DNA of 64,000 nucleotides from JAAEPI01 sp965212145 (GTDB lineage: Bacteria > Bacteroidota > Bacteroidia > Cytophagales > Cyclobacteriaceae). The stretch spans positions 71,657 to 135,656 of the forward strand of contig CBDBUY010000003.1 in NCBI GenBank assembly GCA_965212145.1, in the 5' to 3' direction. The notes beneath the pieces are model-generated. The model was not told where the DNA came from. It ran no database searches and saw only the letters and a list, made by a program, of their open reading frames with translations. Shown one piece after another: positions 25,820-34,535 of this stretch. The translations under genes were made by a program, and so were the position numbers. Numbering within the stretch: the first letter of the stretch is position 1; every line of letters starts with the position of its first letter.

Positions 25820-25908
25820 GGTGGTCTCTAAAGTGCAAGACAAATTAAATCATTCGTCCAGTCAAAAGAGAAGTCGAGCCTCTGATTGTGGAAAACTTGT
25901 TCAGCTCA

Positions 25909-27570
25909 TTAATGACTATCAGGATTCTCTATCGATTTCAACATTTCTCTGGCATTTTTAGCGGTTGGACCATCCGGATCTAATTCAATGGCCTTATTGT
26001 AGAGTTCGATAGCTTTTTCCTTGTCACCTGACTTGAGATGCGCTTCGGCCAGACTGTCCCAGCAATTAGCTGATTCCGGGAAAAGTTGAGCATTCATCTG
26101 AAGAACAAATACGGCCTCTTTCATTCGGTTGTCTCCCATCAGGTTGTAGCCAGTGCGGTTGAATTGTCCCTCGAAATCAAAGAACTTATAAGTTGGGTTA
26201 TTGACGAGTCGTGTTGCTTCTGATTGTACCTTATCTATTTGTCCCGTTTCGAAAAGCTGTGTGAGGTATTGCATTGGATCCAGCACAAAACCTTCTTCTC
26301 CCATCTGAAAATCCAAAGCTGTTTGTAATACTGGATCCTGATTGGTCCGATACTCGTCAAAACTCATTTCCACGGCAAGATGTGGAGCCAACCAAGGGCC
26401 ATTTTCCCATACCGGTTTGTCTTGCCACCAGGCGAAAGAGAGATAGGCGGTTAGCTTGCTGTTTGGGAGTTCCACTTGTCGGTTGTCTCCGAAAAAATTG
26501 ATGTTTTCAGCAGTTGGTTCCCCAACGAAAATAGCATTCGTGTAATTAGAAAATTCGTTGACCAGATTCTGGCAAGCAGAGAAGGTCCTGCGACCAATGA
26601 TCACGAAAAATTTTCCGACCTGATCGATTTTTTTCGACCTGACGATTCCCCGAATCACCGATTTATTATTGTAATTATTGCCGCCCCCATTTAATCTCAC
26701 ATCAATGACCAGCTTCTGAACTTCATTCTTGTCGATGAACTCAAACACCTCCTCATAGAAGTCCGCGATGGTAAGATCATCCTCATGAAAAACTGAGCTT
26801 TGCCGGACGTAAACCGCTTTTTTGTCCTCCAGATATTCCCAATGAAATTTCCGATCGAGATTTTTTAAGTAATGAGGAGTTTCGTCTTGATCCCGGATAT
26901 CAAGCCAATCCCCCTCTTGTCTGATTAGACTGTATTTAACAGGCGGTCTTTCTTCTGCAGGTAGTACTTTGAATTTTTGAGTGAAAGGTTTGCCATCTTT
27001 TTCAAGCTGAAAAACGATCTCATCTTTCAAGTTTTCAGTAATGCCAATGGCATGCAGAACCTCAGGAATGCGCAGGTAATTAATGCCGAAGGCTTTGAAA
27101 TATTGATCGTTTTCTGCCGGTACAACCGGATAAACCAACTCTAAGGCTTTCTCAATGGGCGTATTCTCAATGGCAATGACCCTTGCGCCAAGAGCTTTTT
27201 CATGGTCCTTGTTGGTGCCCTGGACGTACATGCCATCCGAGAAATGATAAAGGTTGAGTGGAAGATGTCTTAGGGTGACAACCGAACCACGAGTTCCAAC
27301 ATCTGTGTGACCATATTTAAAAAGTGAAATGATTTTCATCATCCCGATGGCTATTTCGTGATCTTCAAGATTCGGAATCTGATTTGAAAGCTTTTCGACT
27401 TCCTCGTTAAAAATTTCCGGGGTGGTTTTGACAAAGAGATCCTGGTAATCCGAATGAACGGTTTCTCGTAAAATACGTAAATCTTCTTGCCATTGCTCAG
27501 CTGTGAGAACCGATTGACCTGAAGTTTGAAGAAGGAGGAGAATGCAGAGTAAAGAGATTGTGGCTTTCAT
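25909..27570 (-). CDS. Exported S41-family peptidase with C-terminal TPR repeats
   Basis: After a signal peptide ending TSG-Q, the protein has a helical N-terminal part and a tail-specific-protease-like domain (about 250-420): VQKLVIDVRLNGGGNNYNN is the S41 core strand and GRRTFSACQN carries the likely nucleophile serine. The C terminus (about 450-553) has tetratricopeptide repeats, e.g. NCWDSLAEAHLKSGDKEKAI. Members of this group are found in Bacteroidota as orphan exported hydrolases. No PDZ domain is obvious. It is unclear whether the lysine of the catalytic dyad is retained. The gene is followed by dnaE on the same strand after about 90 bases. Confidence 0.82.
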   Translation of the reverse strand: MKATISLLCILLLLQTSGQSVLTAEQWQEDLRILRETVHSDYQDLFVKTTPEIFNEEVEKLSNQIPNLEDHEIAIGMMKIISLFKYGHTDVGTRGSVVTLRHLPLNLYHFSDGMYVQGTNKDHEKALGARVIAIENTPIEKALELVYPVVPAENDQYFKAFGINYLRIPEVLHAIGITENLKDEIVFQLEKDGKPFTQKFKVLPAEERPPVKYSLIRQEGDWLDIRDQDETPHYLKNLDRKFHWEYLEDKKAVYVRQSSVFHEDDLTIADFYEEVFEFIDKNEVQKLVIDVRLNGGGNNYNNKSVIRGIVRSKKIDQVGKFFVIIGRRTFSACQNLVNEFSNYTNAIFVGEPTAENINFFGDNRQVELPNSKLTAYLSFAWWQDKPVWENGPWLAPHLAVEMSFDEYRTNQDPVLQTALDFQMGEEGFVLDPMQYLTQLFETGQIDKVQSEATRLVNNPTYKFFDFEGQFNRTGYNLMGDNRMKEAVFVLQMNAQLFPESANCWDSLAEAHLKSGDKEKAIELYNKAIELDPDGPTAKNAREMLKSIENPDSH

Positions 27571-27651
27571 GTTAGTCTTTGTTACCCTTATTAGACTACA
27601 TGAGAATCAAGAACGTTGCATTTTTCCTGAAAAGATTTGCTAGGATTCGAT

Positions 27652-28398
27652 TTATATAACGCTCTTTTTGGCTGCTTTCACGATCAAGGTCTCTCCAAAA
27701 AGTATTTCCTTCGAGAACATCGTTTTAATGATTTCTCGATTGATTTCCCTCGTGCCTTCTCGCTTGCCCGCTTTGGAATAGATTCTCTTTGTAGCCAAAA
27801 AAATTAAGGGTAAAAAGAGCACGTAGATCCAGCTGATTCCTTTGATCCGGTTGGTGGTGACTTCAGAAATTTTGAAACCATGGGTATGGAGTAAGTACCT
27901 CATCTCTGGAAATGAGATCATCCCAATATGATGCAGGGGGTTTGGATTATTTTCATCCAGTGGAGAACTGCACTTGTGATGATGCCCTGTCCAGAACCAC
28001 TTCCAACGAGACCTTAGACTACTGATATTTGGGGTTGAAATGACCACTTCACCACCCACTTTTAGGACTCGATTGACTTCAGAAATAAAATCAAACTGTC
28101 TGCTGATATGTTCTATGCCGTCGATGCAGACTACCACGTCGCATGACCCGTCCTCCATGGGGAAGGGCTTGGTCATATCTCCCTGGACAAATTGATCATG
28201 TTCAATCTCCAGGATGTTTTCAATATCAAAGGCCAGGATGCTGTTGAAGCCATTGTCTTTCAATCGCTGGATGAAAGCACCTCCGCCGGCAGGGACATCC
28301 ACCACAGTTTTGGTAGGATCGCTCTTGATTAAATCGAACACCGTTTCATGGGTGTTTTTGGAGGTATTAATACTTATGCCTTTATAATGCCTTCTCAT
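27652..28398 (-). CDS. Class I SAM-dependent methyltransferase
   Basis: The Rossmann methyltransferase fold is shown by VVDVPAGGGAFIQRL near residue 33 (the SAM-binding glycine loop), the acidic strand end AFDIE near 57, QGDMTKPFPMEDGSCDVVVCIDGIEHI near 72-98 and LKVGGEVVISTPN near 111-123. A hydrophobic segment near 190-205 (WIYVLFLPLIFLAT) suggests membrane association. It lies in the same orientation as the glycosyltransferase gene 56 bases upstream, so both may modify a lipid-linked or surface glycan. The substrate is not identifiable. Confidence 0.85.
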   Translation of the reverse strand: MRRHYKGISINTSKNTHETVFDLIKSDPTKTVVDVPAGGGAFIQRLKDNGFNSILAFDIENILEIEHDQFVQGDMTKPFPMEDGSCDVVVCIDGIEHISRQFDFISEVNRVLKVGGEVVISTPNISSLRSRWKWFWTGHHHKCSSPLDENNPNPLHHIGMISFPEMRYLLHTHGFKISEVTTNRIKGISWIYVLFLPLIFLATKRIYSKAGKREGTREINREIIKTMFSKEILFGETLIVKAAKKSVI

Positions 28399-28453
28399 GG
28401 ACGTTGTTATTGGTTAGCAAAGTAACCAAAACTGAGAGATAGAAATTTACAGA

Positions 28454-29680
28454 TCACTCAAACTTCTGATTCCTGTTATGTTCCCTTAGGGCATTCAAAC
28501 TTTGATTTTGATCCTGAGATAAGCCAATCCCGTAATATTCATTATCAAGCCAAAGTACGGCTTCATTCAGGTCAATGTTTGGGTAAAAGTGATCTCTGGC
28601 GAAGTGAACAAACTTCAAAATTCTAAACCCATCGAACCAGTCGAAAAATTTCTTCCGAAATGATGTCTCGTCAGTGCTTTCCTTTTTGATTTTTTGGAGT
28701 GCCACTTGGAAAGTACTCTCGTCAAGAAACGATGCAATGCTTACAGGGTAGCCTGACTTGTTCATGCCGAATGATACTTCGGAAATGAAGGATTTCAAGT
28801 CCTGAAATATCTGAGGGGAGTAGGTCAAATAATGATCGTCAGGATCATTTAGGTATTTGTTAATCGCATGACCAGTTCCAAATGGCACTCGGTCCGAAAC
28901 GCGATCAGACGGGTGGATGGTGGTCGAGTTGATCTCGCCGAATTTCCCATTCGGGATAACCTTGTGAAGGAAATAAAAGTCCTCACCGGCCTTGTGAGTA
29001 TTCATGCCGCCTTCCTTTTGATATCTTCTGGATTTCACAGTAATGCACGATCCGAGGGTCTGAAAAGCATAAGGAAATCCAGTCCAACGTAAAGCATCGA
29101 CATAGTACCTCAGGAATAATTCGTATTTGACGATTGCCTTTTCGTGCTCCTCTTGACGATGCTCATAAAATACGATTCCGCATTTGTTATTTGTCTTGCT
29201 GTAAAAATCTTGAATGGCTTGGAGGTAATTAGGTTCACAGGTACAATCCGCGTCATAGCACACAATGATTCCATCTTTTTCAATTTGCTCAAACATCCAG
29301 GCCGCTTCGTCCATACCCACCTTCCTAGCCAAGCCAACTCCCGCTTTTTTTGGTTTGAATTTTTCATGTGAAACAAGAACAGGGTAATTGAGCAGTGATT
29401 TCAGTTTCTGTATCTCGGCAATCGTCTGGAGATTTTGTTTACTGATGTCCTTTGGGTCTTCCAGAGATTCGTTCACGACCACAATGACAAGAAATTTATG
29501 CTCGAAGTGACATTTATTGAGACTGTCCAGAGCTAAGGAAATATCCGGTTCATTGTGACATGGAATGACCACTATTAGTTCAATGTCCTGGCTTGGCACA
29601 TAATCAGGGAATATTCGTTCTTTCCAGGCGTACCTCTCGAAATAGACGTTGCTCAAGGTGACAGCCGTTCGATTTTCCAA
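28454..29680 (-). CDS. GT2-type glycosyltransferase
   Basis: The GT-A fold is visible in ELIVVIPCHNEPDISLALDSL near residue 35 and the donor-metal motif CYDADCTCEPNYLQAI near residue 137. GSCITVKSRRYQKEGGMN and KAGEDFYFLHKVI near residue 220-240 form the ED-type catalytic region. At 408 residues it is longer than simple GT2 enzymes because of a C-terminal helical extension. Its start overlaps the end of pdxH by 28 bases, and a methyltransferase gene follows 56 bases downstream. The product is likely a surface glycan modification, but no wider polysaccharide cluster is present. Confidence 0.85.
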   Translation of the reverse strand: MENRTAVTLSNVYFERYAWKERIFPDYVPSQDIELIVVIPCHNEPDISLALDSLNKCHFEHKFLVIVVVNESLEDPKDISKQNLQTIAEIQKLKSLLNYPVLVSHEKFKPKKAGVGLARKVGMDEAAWMFEQIEKDGIIVCYDADCTCEPNYLQAIQDFYSKTNNKCGIVFYEHRQEEHEKAIVKYELFLRYYVDALRWTGFPYAFQTLGSCITVKSRRYQKEGGMNTHKAGEDFYFLHKVIPNGKFGEINSTTIHPSDRVSDRVPFGTGHAINKYLNDPDDHYLTYSPQIFQDLKSFISEVSFGMNKSGYPVSIASFLDESTFQVALQKIKKESTDETSFRKKFFDWFDGFRILKFVHFARDHFYPNIDLNEAVLWLDNEYYGIGLSQDQNQSLNALREHNRNQKFE

Positions 29681-30288
29681 TCCGAATCAGAATGTGAGTA
29701 TAAAATGCGATCATGTAACCGATTTGCACGGCCTTGCCAAAATTCAACTGTAACAGGCTTTACTCGATAGCCACCCCAAAAATCAGGAACTGGAATCTTA
29801 CCCTCTGAAAATTTGCGTTTCATTTCCGCGAGTTTGGTTTCTAAGACGGAGCGAGAGCTGATGATCTCACTTTGATTCGAGATCCAGGCCCCCAATTGAC
29901 TTCCTTGAGGGCGAGATTGGAAATATTTAGCTGATTCAGTTTTGCTGATTTTTTCTACGGCTCCAGTTATAACAACTTGTCGTTCCAATCCGTACCACGG
30001 GAAAAGCAAACTCACCTTCGGGTTGTCGTCCATTTGCTGAGCTTTTCTGCTGGTGTAATTCGTGTAGAAAACGAATCCATTTTCGTCAAAGGTTTTTAAT
30101 AAAACCGTACGCTGAGTAACAGTGCCGTCTGGATCACTGGTTCCGAGCACCATGGCCGTGGGCTCGAGAAGTTCTGCCTTAAGTGCCTCATCAAACCAAA
30201 TGCTGAATTGGTCTATGGGGTTCTTGGCCACATCTTCCTTTGAGAGGGTTTTGAGTTTATATTCTTTCCTAATGGATGAAATGTCCAT
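29653..30288 (-). CDS. pdxH: Pyridoxamine 5'-phosphate oxidase
   Basis: This FMN enzyme oxidises pyridoxine or pyridoxamine phosphate to pyridoxal phosphate, the last step of vitamin B6 synthesis and salvage. Family motifs are intact: NPIDQFSIWFDEAL, TVTQRTVLLK, FVFYTNYTSRKAQQM, VSLLFPWYGLERQV, SRPQGSQLGAWISNQSE and the C-terminal FWQGRANRLHDR followed by WKIERLSP. The ATG at 30288 gives 211 residues, the usual length; the open frame extends further upstream but that part lacks similarity. The gene is divergent from miaE with 58 bases between start codons. Confidence 0.96.
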   Translation of the reverse strand: MDISSIRKEYKLKTLSKEDVAKNPIDQFSIWFDEALKAELLEPTAMVLGTSDPDGTVTQRTVLLKTFDENGFVFYTNYTSRKAQQMDDNPKVSLLFPWYGLERQVVITGAVEKISKTESAKYFQSRPQGSQLGAWISNQSEIISSRSVLETKLAEMKRKFSEGKIPVPDFWGGYRVKPVTVEFWQGRANRLHDRILYSHSDSDWKIERLSP

Positions 30289-30318
30289 GTCCTTTTTTAT
30301 ATGTTTGTCAGCAGCCTT

Positions 30319-30326
30319 CAAAGGTA
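30319..30326 (-). promoter_or_regulatory. Predicted -7 element for pdxH
   Basis: On the minus strand this reads TACCTTTG, an exact TAnnTTTG match to the Bacteroidota -7 consensus, about 30 bases before the pdxH start. A TTTTG that could serve as the -33 element lies 23 bases upstream (30350-30354), inside the start of miaE. Confidence 0.45.
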
Positions 30327-30346
30327 AACCAAAGACGAGTTGAGTT

Positions 30347-30931
30347 ATGCAAAAACGCATAGATGTAGCGGTAGAAAGTCCTCCCGAGTGGATCGAGGCA
30401 GTCATGGACGATTTTGATTCCTTTTTGAAGGATCACGCCGATTGTGAACGAAAAGCCTCCAACATGGCCTTGAGCTTTGTGGCCAAATTTCCTGATAGAG
30501 TGGAGATTCTGCCCGAGCTGATTGACACGGCAATCGAGGAAATGGAGCACTTTAAATCGGTATATGAATTACTGGCCGAAAGAGGGCTCCAGTTGAATCA
30601 CTCCATTCCTCCGGACGAGTACATTAATCGTCTAATGAAATTGCTGAGGTCAGGGCGGGAAGAGCGGTTTATGGATCGACTGATCATGGCTTCATTGGTG
30701 GAAACACGGGGTGCCGAGCGCTTCAAGAAGGTTTATGAAGCGTTGGAGGCAGGCGAATTGAAGAAATTCTACCAGCAGCTTTGGGCATCAGAAGCACGTC
30801 ATGGAGAGGTTTTTATCGAAATGGCGCTACAGTATTTCCCGGAGAAAGATGTTTATGATAGACTGGAGGAAATGATCAAGGAAGAATCCCAAATCATCCA
30901 GAGTTTACCCATTAAAGCCGCATTGCATTGA
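30347..30931 (+). CDS. miaE: tRNA-(ms2io6A)-hydroxylase, MiaE-like
   Basis: MiaE is a nonheme diiron enzyme that hydroxylates the 2-methylthio-N6-isopentenyl-adenosine at position 37 of some tRNAs. The ferritin-like four-helix fold is evident, with iron-ligand motifs DCERKASNMA near residue 32, IDTAIEEMEHFKSVYELL near 60-77, SLVETRGAERFKKVYE near 120 and SEARHGEVFIEMALQYF near 148. The 194-residue length is normal. The following gene starts within its stop codon, so the two are coupled. Confidence 0.92.
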   Translation: MQKRIDVAVESPPEWIEAVMDDFDSFLKDHADCERKASNMALSFVAKFPDRVEILPELIDTAIEEMEHFKSVYELLAERGLQLNHSIPPDEYINRLMKLLRSGREERFMDRLIMASLVETRGAERFKKVYEALEAGELKKFYQQLWASEARHGEVFIEMALQYFPEKDVYDRLEEMIKEESQIIQSLPIKAALH

Positions 30932-31509
30932 TTGATTTTTTCTCATCGGATGAATTGATAGAACCGCAAAGAGGTGATCTGTTAATTTCTGAGCCATATC
31001 TGCCTGATCCAAATTTTGAACGCACGGTCATACTGATCTGTGAACATGACGAAAACGGAACTATTGGATTTGTCTTGAATAAAACAGCTGCGGTGGGGTT
31101 GGCTGATGTGATGGAGGACCTGTCCGAGTCAGATTCTAAGCTGTATGTCGGTGGCCCAGTTCAGCAGGACACATTGCATTTCATTCATCGGTCGGATCAA
31201 TTGATTGAGAAATCTCAGGAAATTATCAAGGATATTCACTGGGGTGGGGATTACGACAAGCTAGCCTCATTAGCGAACACCCGTCAATTGCAAGAAGACC
31301 AGATTAGATTTTTTATTGGATACTCTGGTTGGTCCGAAGGTCAGCTTTTGGGTGAACTAAAGGAAAAATCGTGGATCGTCTTCAAGGATGTGACTTCTGA
31401 TCTAATTTTCAAAACCCCTCCTCAGAACCTCTGGAAGCATGTTTTGAATCAGATGGGAGGCAAATTCAAATTAATTTCCAACTATCCAATCGATCCGAGG
31501 CTCAATTAG
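30928..31509 (+). CDS. YqgE/AlgH family protein
   Basis: The protein shows the family pattern: GDLLISEPYLPDPNFERTVILICEHD split near residue 16-40, GTIGFVLNKT, YVGGPVQQDTLHFIH near 70 and FFIGYSGWSEGQLLGELKEKSW near 133. YqgE/AlgH proteins are conserved cytosolic proteins, once tied to alginate regulation but with no agreed biochemical role. The start codon is TTG, overlapping the miaE stop by 4 bases; there is no nearby ATG that preserves the conserved N terminus. It follows miaE in an operon. Confidence 0.92.
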   Translation: MIDFFSSDELIEPQRGDLLISEPYLPDPNFERTVILICEHDENGTIGFVLNKTAAVGLADVMEDLSESDSKLYVGGPVQQDTLHFIHRSDQLIEKSQEIIKDIHWGGDYDKLASLANTRQLQEDQIRFFIGYSGWSEGQLLGELKEKSWIVFKDVTSDLIFKTPPQNLWKHVLNQMGGKFKLISNYPIDPRLN

Positions 31510-31556
31510 TACGGGCTTTCATAGTTTTGCTTGTAATAAGAGATAAATGTGCTTGC

Positions 31557-33656
31557 ATGGAGGATGATAAGAAAATGTCCGCTTCCTCCGAGGAAACCCC
31601 GAACGAGGTAGCGGAAATTGTTCAGCAAGAGGCTGAATTACCAAAAGAAAAAGAGGAGAAGGCAGAAGAGGAGGAGGTGAAAACCGAAGAACCCGCTGAA
31701 ACCCAATCCGAACCTGAAATAACATCAGAGACTGAACAACCCGTTGAGGTTGTGCCAGAAGCCGATGCTAAATCAGAAGAACCAAACCCACCCGAAGATT
31801 CCTCACCTGAGGAATCGAATGAGGTAGTCTCGGAGAAGTCCGACGTTAAACCTGATGTAGATACTGTCTCAGATCCTTCTGATGAGCAGAGCCTTCCCGA
31901 TTCTGAACTACACCCTGAAGATGAAGACGAAGATCATGAAGAGAATGAATACGATTCTCTCGATGTGGAAGGTGCCTCCAAGGAAGAATTACTGGATTGG
32001 TTGAAGAAAATCCGAAAGGAAGAAAATCTTCGGAAGGTCGATCATATTTTCAAAGAAATCGGCTCACACTTCGAAACCAATTTTGAGGAAGAAAGGAAGG
32101 CAGCACTAGAAGAGTTTCTGGCTGTCGAAGGTAATGAAGAGGGTGATTTCGAATTCAAGGGTGACGAGGTTGATAAAGAATTCAATGCTCTTTATGAAGA
32201 GCAAAAACATAAGCGATCCCACTTTTTTCATCAGCTGGAAAAGCAGAAGGATGAAAACCTGATTAAGAAGACTCAGATTCTCGACATGATCCGTGAGATT
32301 GTGGATGGTGAGGATCAGACCAGTTTCAATAAGGTCAAGAAACTACAGGAAGAGTGGAAGAATGTGGGGCCGGTTCCTGGCGGTCAGAACCGTACACTTT
32401 GGGCTAACTATCACGCCCTAATGGATCGGTTTTACGATCAGCGAACGATCTATTTTGAGCTGAAGGATCTGGATAGAAAGAAGAACCTGGAGGCGAAGTT
32501 GGAACTTTGTGAAAAAGCGGAAGCTTTAGATGCATCCAAGGATATGAAGGGTGCCATTGTTCAGTTAAACGAGCTTCACGAGGAGTTTAAGCACATTGGC
32601 CCGGTTCCAAAGGAAGATCAGGAGCCGCTTTGGCAAAGATTCAAAGCTGCCTCAGACAAGGTCTACGAACACCGACGAGAATACACAGAGCAGCAAAAGG
32701 AGGAATTCGCTAAGAATCTAGTAGTAAAGGAGGGACTGGCGAAAAAAGCAGAAGAATTGACTCAGTTTAACTCCGACCGCATTAAGGATTGGAACAAGAA
32801 AACCAAAGAATTACTGGCTCTCCAGAAAGAATGGGAAGTCTGCGGCGGTGTACCTCGGGAGAAGGCAAAGGCAGTTAACAAGGCGTTCTGGGGAAACTTC
32901 AAGAAGTTCTACGCCAATAAGAGTAAGTTCTTCAAAAGCTTGGATGCCCAGCGAGAAGACAATTTGAAGAAGAAGCAGGAATTAGTCGCCAAGGCCGCTG
33001 AGCTGAAAAAAAGCAGCGACTGGGAGAAGACGGCCAACGATTTCAAAAAACTGCAAGGTGATTGGAAGGAAATAGGGCCGGTACCGGAGAAATTCAGAAA
33101 GTCTGTTTACGAAGAGTTCAAAGGACATTGTGACGAGTTCTTCGAAAAACGAAGAGGACAGAACGCTGAACAAAATCAAGAATTCATTAAGAATCTGGAA
33201 GAGAAACGTGCGGTTCTTGATCAAATGGACGATTTGGCCAAGGCGGACAAAATTGATCTCGATAAGGTCTATGATTTAGCGAATAGCTTCTCTGAAATTG
33301 GATTGGTACCGAGGAATGCAGTTGGTAAAACGTTGGATAAATACGATACGATATCTAAGAAGATTTTGTCATCGCCCAATCTTTCCGATGCTGATAAAGC
33401 TGAATTGAGAATTCATTTCGACGTTTGCAAGCTTAAGAATAGCCCGCACGGGAATCAGAAGATCAATCGCAAGGAGAATTCCATCAAGAGAAAAGTTGTG
33501 GGATTGCAGAATGATATCAACAACTGGCGAACAAACATGGACTTTTTTGCGAAAAGCAAGAATGCTGATCAGTTGAAGAAAGAGATAGAAGAGAAAATTG
33601 CGGCGGCCGAGGAAGAACTGGAAGCGCTGAAGCGCCAATTAGATTATTTACATTAA
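31557..33656 (+). CDS. DUF349 repeat protein with long acidic N terminus
   Basis: The N-terminal 145 residues are disordered and strongly acidic (runs of E, D, P, S). From about residue 150 to 640 there are DUF349 repeats marked by EWKNVGPVPGGQNRTLWANY, EFKHIGPVPKEDQEPLWQRF, EWEVCGGVPREKAKAVN, DWKEIGPVPEKFRKSVY and FSEIGLVPRNAVGKTLD. The last 60 residues are a coiled coil. DUF349 proteins are conserved in Bacteroidota and Actinobacteria and may be ribosome- or stress-associated, but function is not established. The ATG at 31557 is chosen over an upstream TTG at 31527. It is followed by tRNA-Thr. Confidence 0.92.
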   Translation: MEDDKKMSASSEETPNEVAEIVQQEAELPKEKEEKAEEEEVKTEEPAETQSEPEITSETEQPVEVVPEADAKSEEPNPPEDSSPEESNEVVSEKSDVKPDVDTVSDPSDEQSLPDSELHPEDEDEDHEENEYDSLDVEGASKEELLDWLKKIRKEENLRKVDHIFKEIGSHFETNFEEERKAALEEFLAVEGNEEGDFEFKGDEVDKEFNALYEEQKHKRSHFFHQLEKQKDENLIKKTQILDMIREIVDGEDQTSFNKVKKLQEEWKNVGPVPGGQNRTLWANYHALMDRFYDQRTIYFELKDLDRKKNLEAKLELCEKAEALDASKDMKGAIVQLNELHEEFKHIGPVPKEDQEPLWQRFKAASDKVYEHRREYTEQQKEEFAKNLVVKEGLAKKAEELTQFNSDRIKDWNKKTKELLALQKEWEVCGGVPREKAKAVNKAFWGNFKKFYANKSKFFKSLDAQREDNLKKKQELVAKAAELKKSSDWEKTANDFKKLQGDWKEIGPVPEKFRKSVYEEFKGHCDEFFEKRRGQNAEQNQEFIKNLEEKRAVLDQMDDLAKADKIDLDKVYDLANSFSEIGLVPRNAVGKTLDKYDTISKKILSSPNLSDADKAELRIHFDVCKLKNSPHGNQKINRKENSIKRKVVGLQNDINNWRTNMDFFAKSKNADQLKKEIEEKIAAAEEELEALKRQLDYLH

Positions 33657-33724
33657 CAAAATGCATTTGGGTTTTTGGAATGTTCATTGACCCAATTACA
33701 TTTGCAGTCGCTTTTAAAAAGCAG

Positions 33725-33798
33725 GCCTCCTTAGCTCAGTTGGCCAGAGCAGCGCACTTGTAATGCGCGGGTCGTTGGTTCGAATCCGACAGGAGGCT
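33725..33798 (+). tRNA. tRNA-Thr (TGT anticodon)
   Basis: A full cloverleaf can be folded: acceptor GCCTCCT/AGGAGGC, anticodon stem GCGCA/TGCGC with loop CTTGTAA giving anticodon TGT, T-loop GGTTCGAATCC and discriminator T. The CCA end is not encoded. A terminator follows three bases later. Confidence 0.95.
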
Positions 33799-33800
33799 CA

Positions 33801-33829
33801 AAAAACCCTGACATAGTCAGGGTTTTTTT
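33801..33829 (+). terminator. Rho-independent terminator after tRNA-Thr
   Basis: The stem CCCTGAC/GTCAGGG (33806-33812, 33816-33822) has an ATA loop and is extended by A-T pairs. A run of seven T follows on the plus strand. It separates tRNA-Thr from the Crp/Fnr gene. Confidence 0.9.
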
Positions 33830-33856
33830 GTTGTTCAACTCCGATATCTTTATCAG

Positions 33857-34483
33857 ATGCAACCTGTGGAACAGTTTTTAGAAGAAAGGGGATTTGATGA
33901 AGGCTTAATCAAGGAATGGATGTCTTATGGAAGACAAGTTCAGATTAAGGCAGGCGAAATACTGATTGATCCGAATTATCCCGGTGAAGAAATGCCTTTA
34001 GTCATTGAGGGTCTTCTGAAGGTTTCGCAACATGAGGATGACCAAAGGGAGGTATTCCTTTATTACCTTGAGAACGGAGAAACATGCTCCATGTCCATTA
34101 CTTGTTGTTTAGAAAATCGTCAAATGGCCATTCAGGTCAAAGCCGTAACTGATTCACTCATCTGGATGATTCCAATGAAAGGGATGAATGACTGGATCGT
34201 TCGATATCCACAGTTTCGTCGATTTGTGTTTAACTCTTATCAGCAACGCTTCGATGAGTTATTAGGCACCATCGATAGCCTTGTTTTTGATCGATTGGAT
34301 GTGCGATTGTATAATTTCCTTTTGGACACCAAGCAAGCAACCGGCTCTTTTGAAATTAACCTCACACACGAGCAAATAGCCAAAGAGTTGGGTACCTCCC
34401 GAGTGGTTGTTTCAAGACTGCTAAAGAAGCTGGAAAACGAAGAAAGAATCGAACAAAAACGAAATCAGATTGAGATTCTGTAG
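33857..34483 (+). CDS. Crp/Fnr-family regulator of the sulfur module
   Basis: The 208-residue protein has a cyclic-nucleotide-binding-like beta-roll (about 20-115), a dimer helix and a winged helix with THEQIAKELGTSRVVVSRLLKKLE (about 169-192). Its only cysteines are Cys77, Cys83 and Cys84 in GETCSMSITCCL, at the position of the ligand pocket in CRP. They could bind metal or sense persulfide or redox state; there is no N-terminal FNR iron-sulfur cysteine set. It is the first gene before SulP, a persulfide dioxygenase fusion and YeeE/YedE genes, so it probably regulates sulfur compound use. Signal identity is inference. Confidence 0.88.
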   Translation: MQPVEQFLEERGFDEGLIKEWMSYGRQVQIKAGEILIDPNYPGEEMPLVIEGLLKVSQHEDDQREVFLYYLENGETCSMSITCCLENRQMAIQVKAVTDSLIWMIPMKGMNDWIVRYPQFRRFVFNSYQQRFDELLGTIDSLVFDRLDVRLYNFLLDTKQATGSFEINLTHEQIAKELGTSRVVVSRLLKKLENEERIEQKRNQIEIL

Positions 34484-34484
34484 T

Positions 34485-34498
34485 GTGACATTTGTTAC
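34485..34498 (+). promoter_or_regulatory. Candidate Crp/Fnr operator upstream of SulP
   Basis: GTGACATTTGTTAC is palindromic in the form GTnACA-TT-TGTnAC, with one mismatch pair and a symmetric centre at 34491.5. It lies just after the regulator gene and about 43 bases before the transcription start predicted from the -7 element at 34522, the normal place for a Crp-type activator site. Binding is inference. Confidence 0.5.
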
Positions 34499-34521
34499 TC
34501 ATCTTCTCGTGCAGGGCTGAT

Positions 34522-34529
34522 TACCTTTG
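34522..34529 (+). promoter_or_regulatory. Predicted -7 element for the SulP gene
   Basis: TACCTTTG matches the TAnnTTTG consensus exactly. A transcript starting about six bases downstream would begin at or beside the GTG at 34536, so the message would be almost leaderless and the alternative TTG start at 34527 would be excluded. No good -33 box is visible at normal spacing, which suits an activated promoter. Confidence 0.5.
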
Positions 34530-34535
34530 CGACCT

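Noticed and set aside
29653..30405. Longer pdxH start at 30405
   Set aside because: The extra 39 residues overlap the divergent miaE gene and do not match the family, while 30288 gives the standard length.
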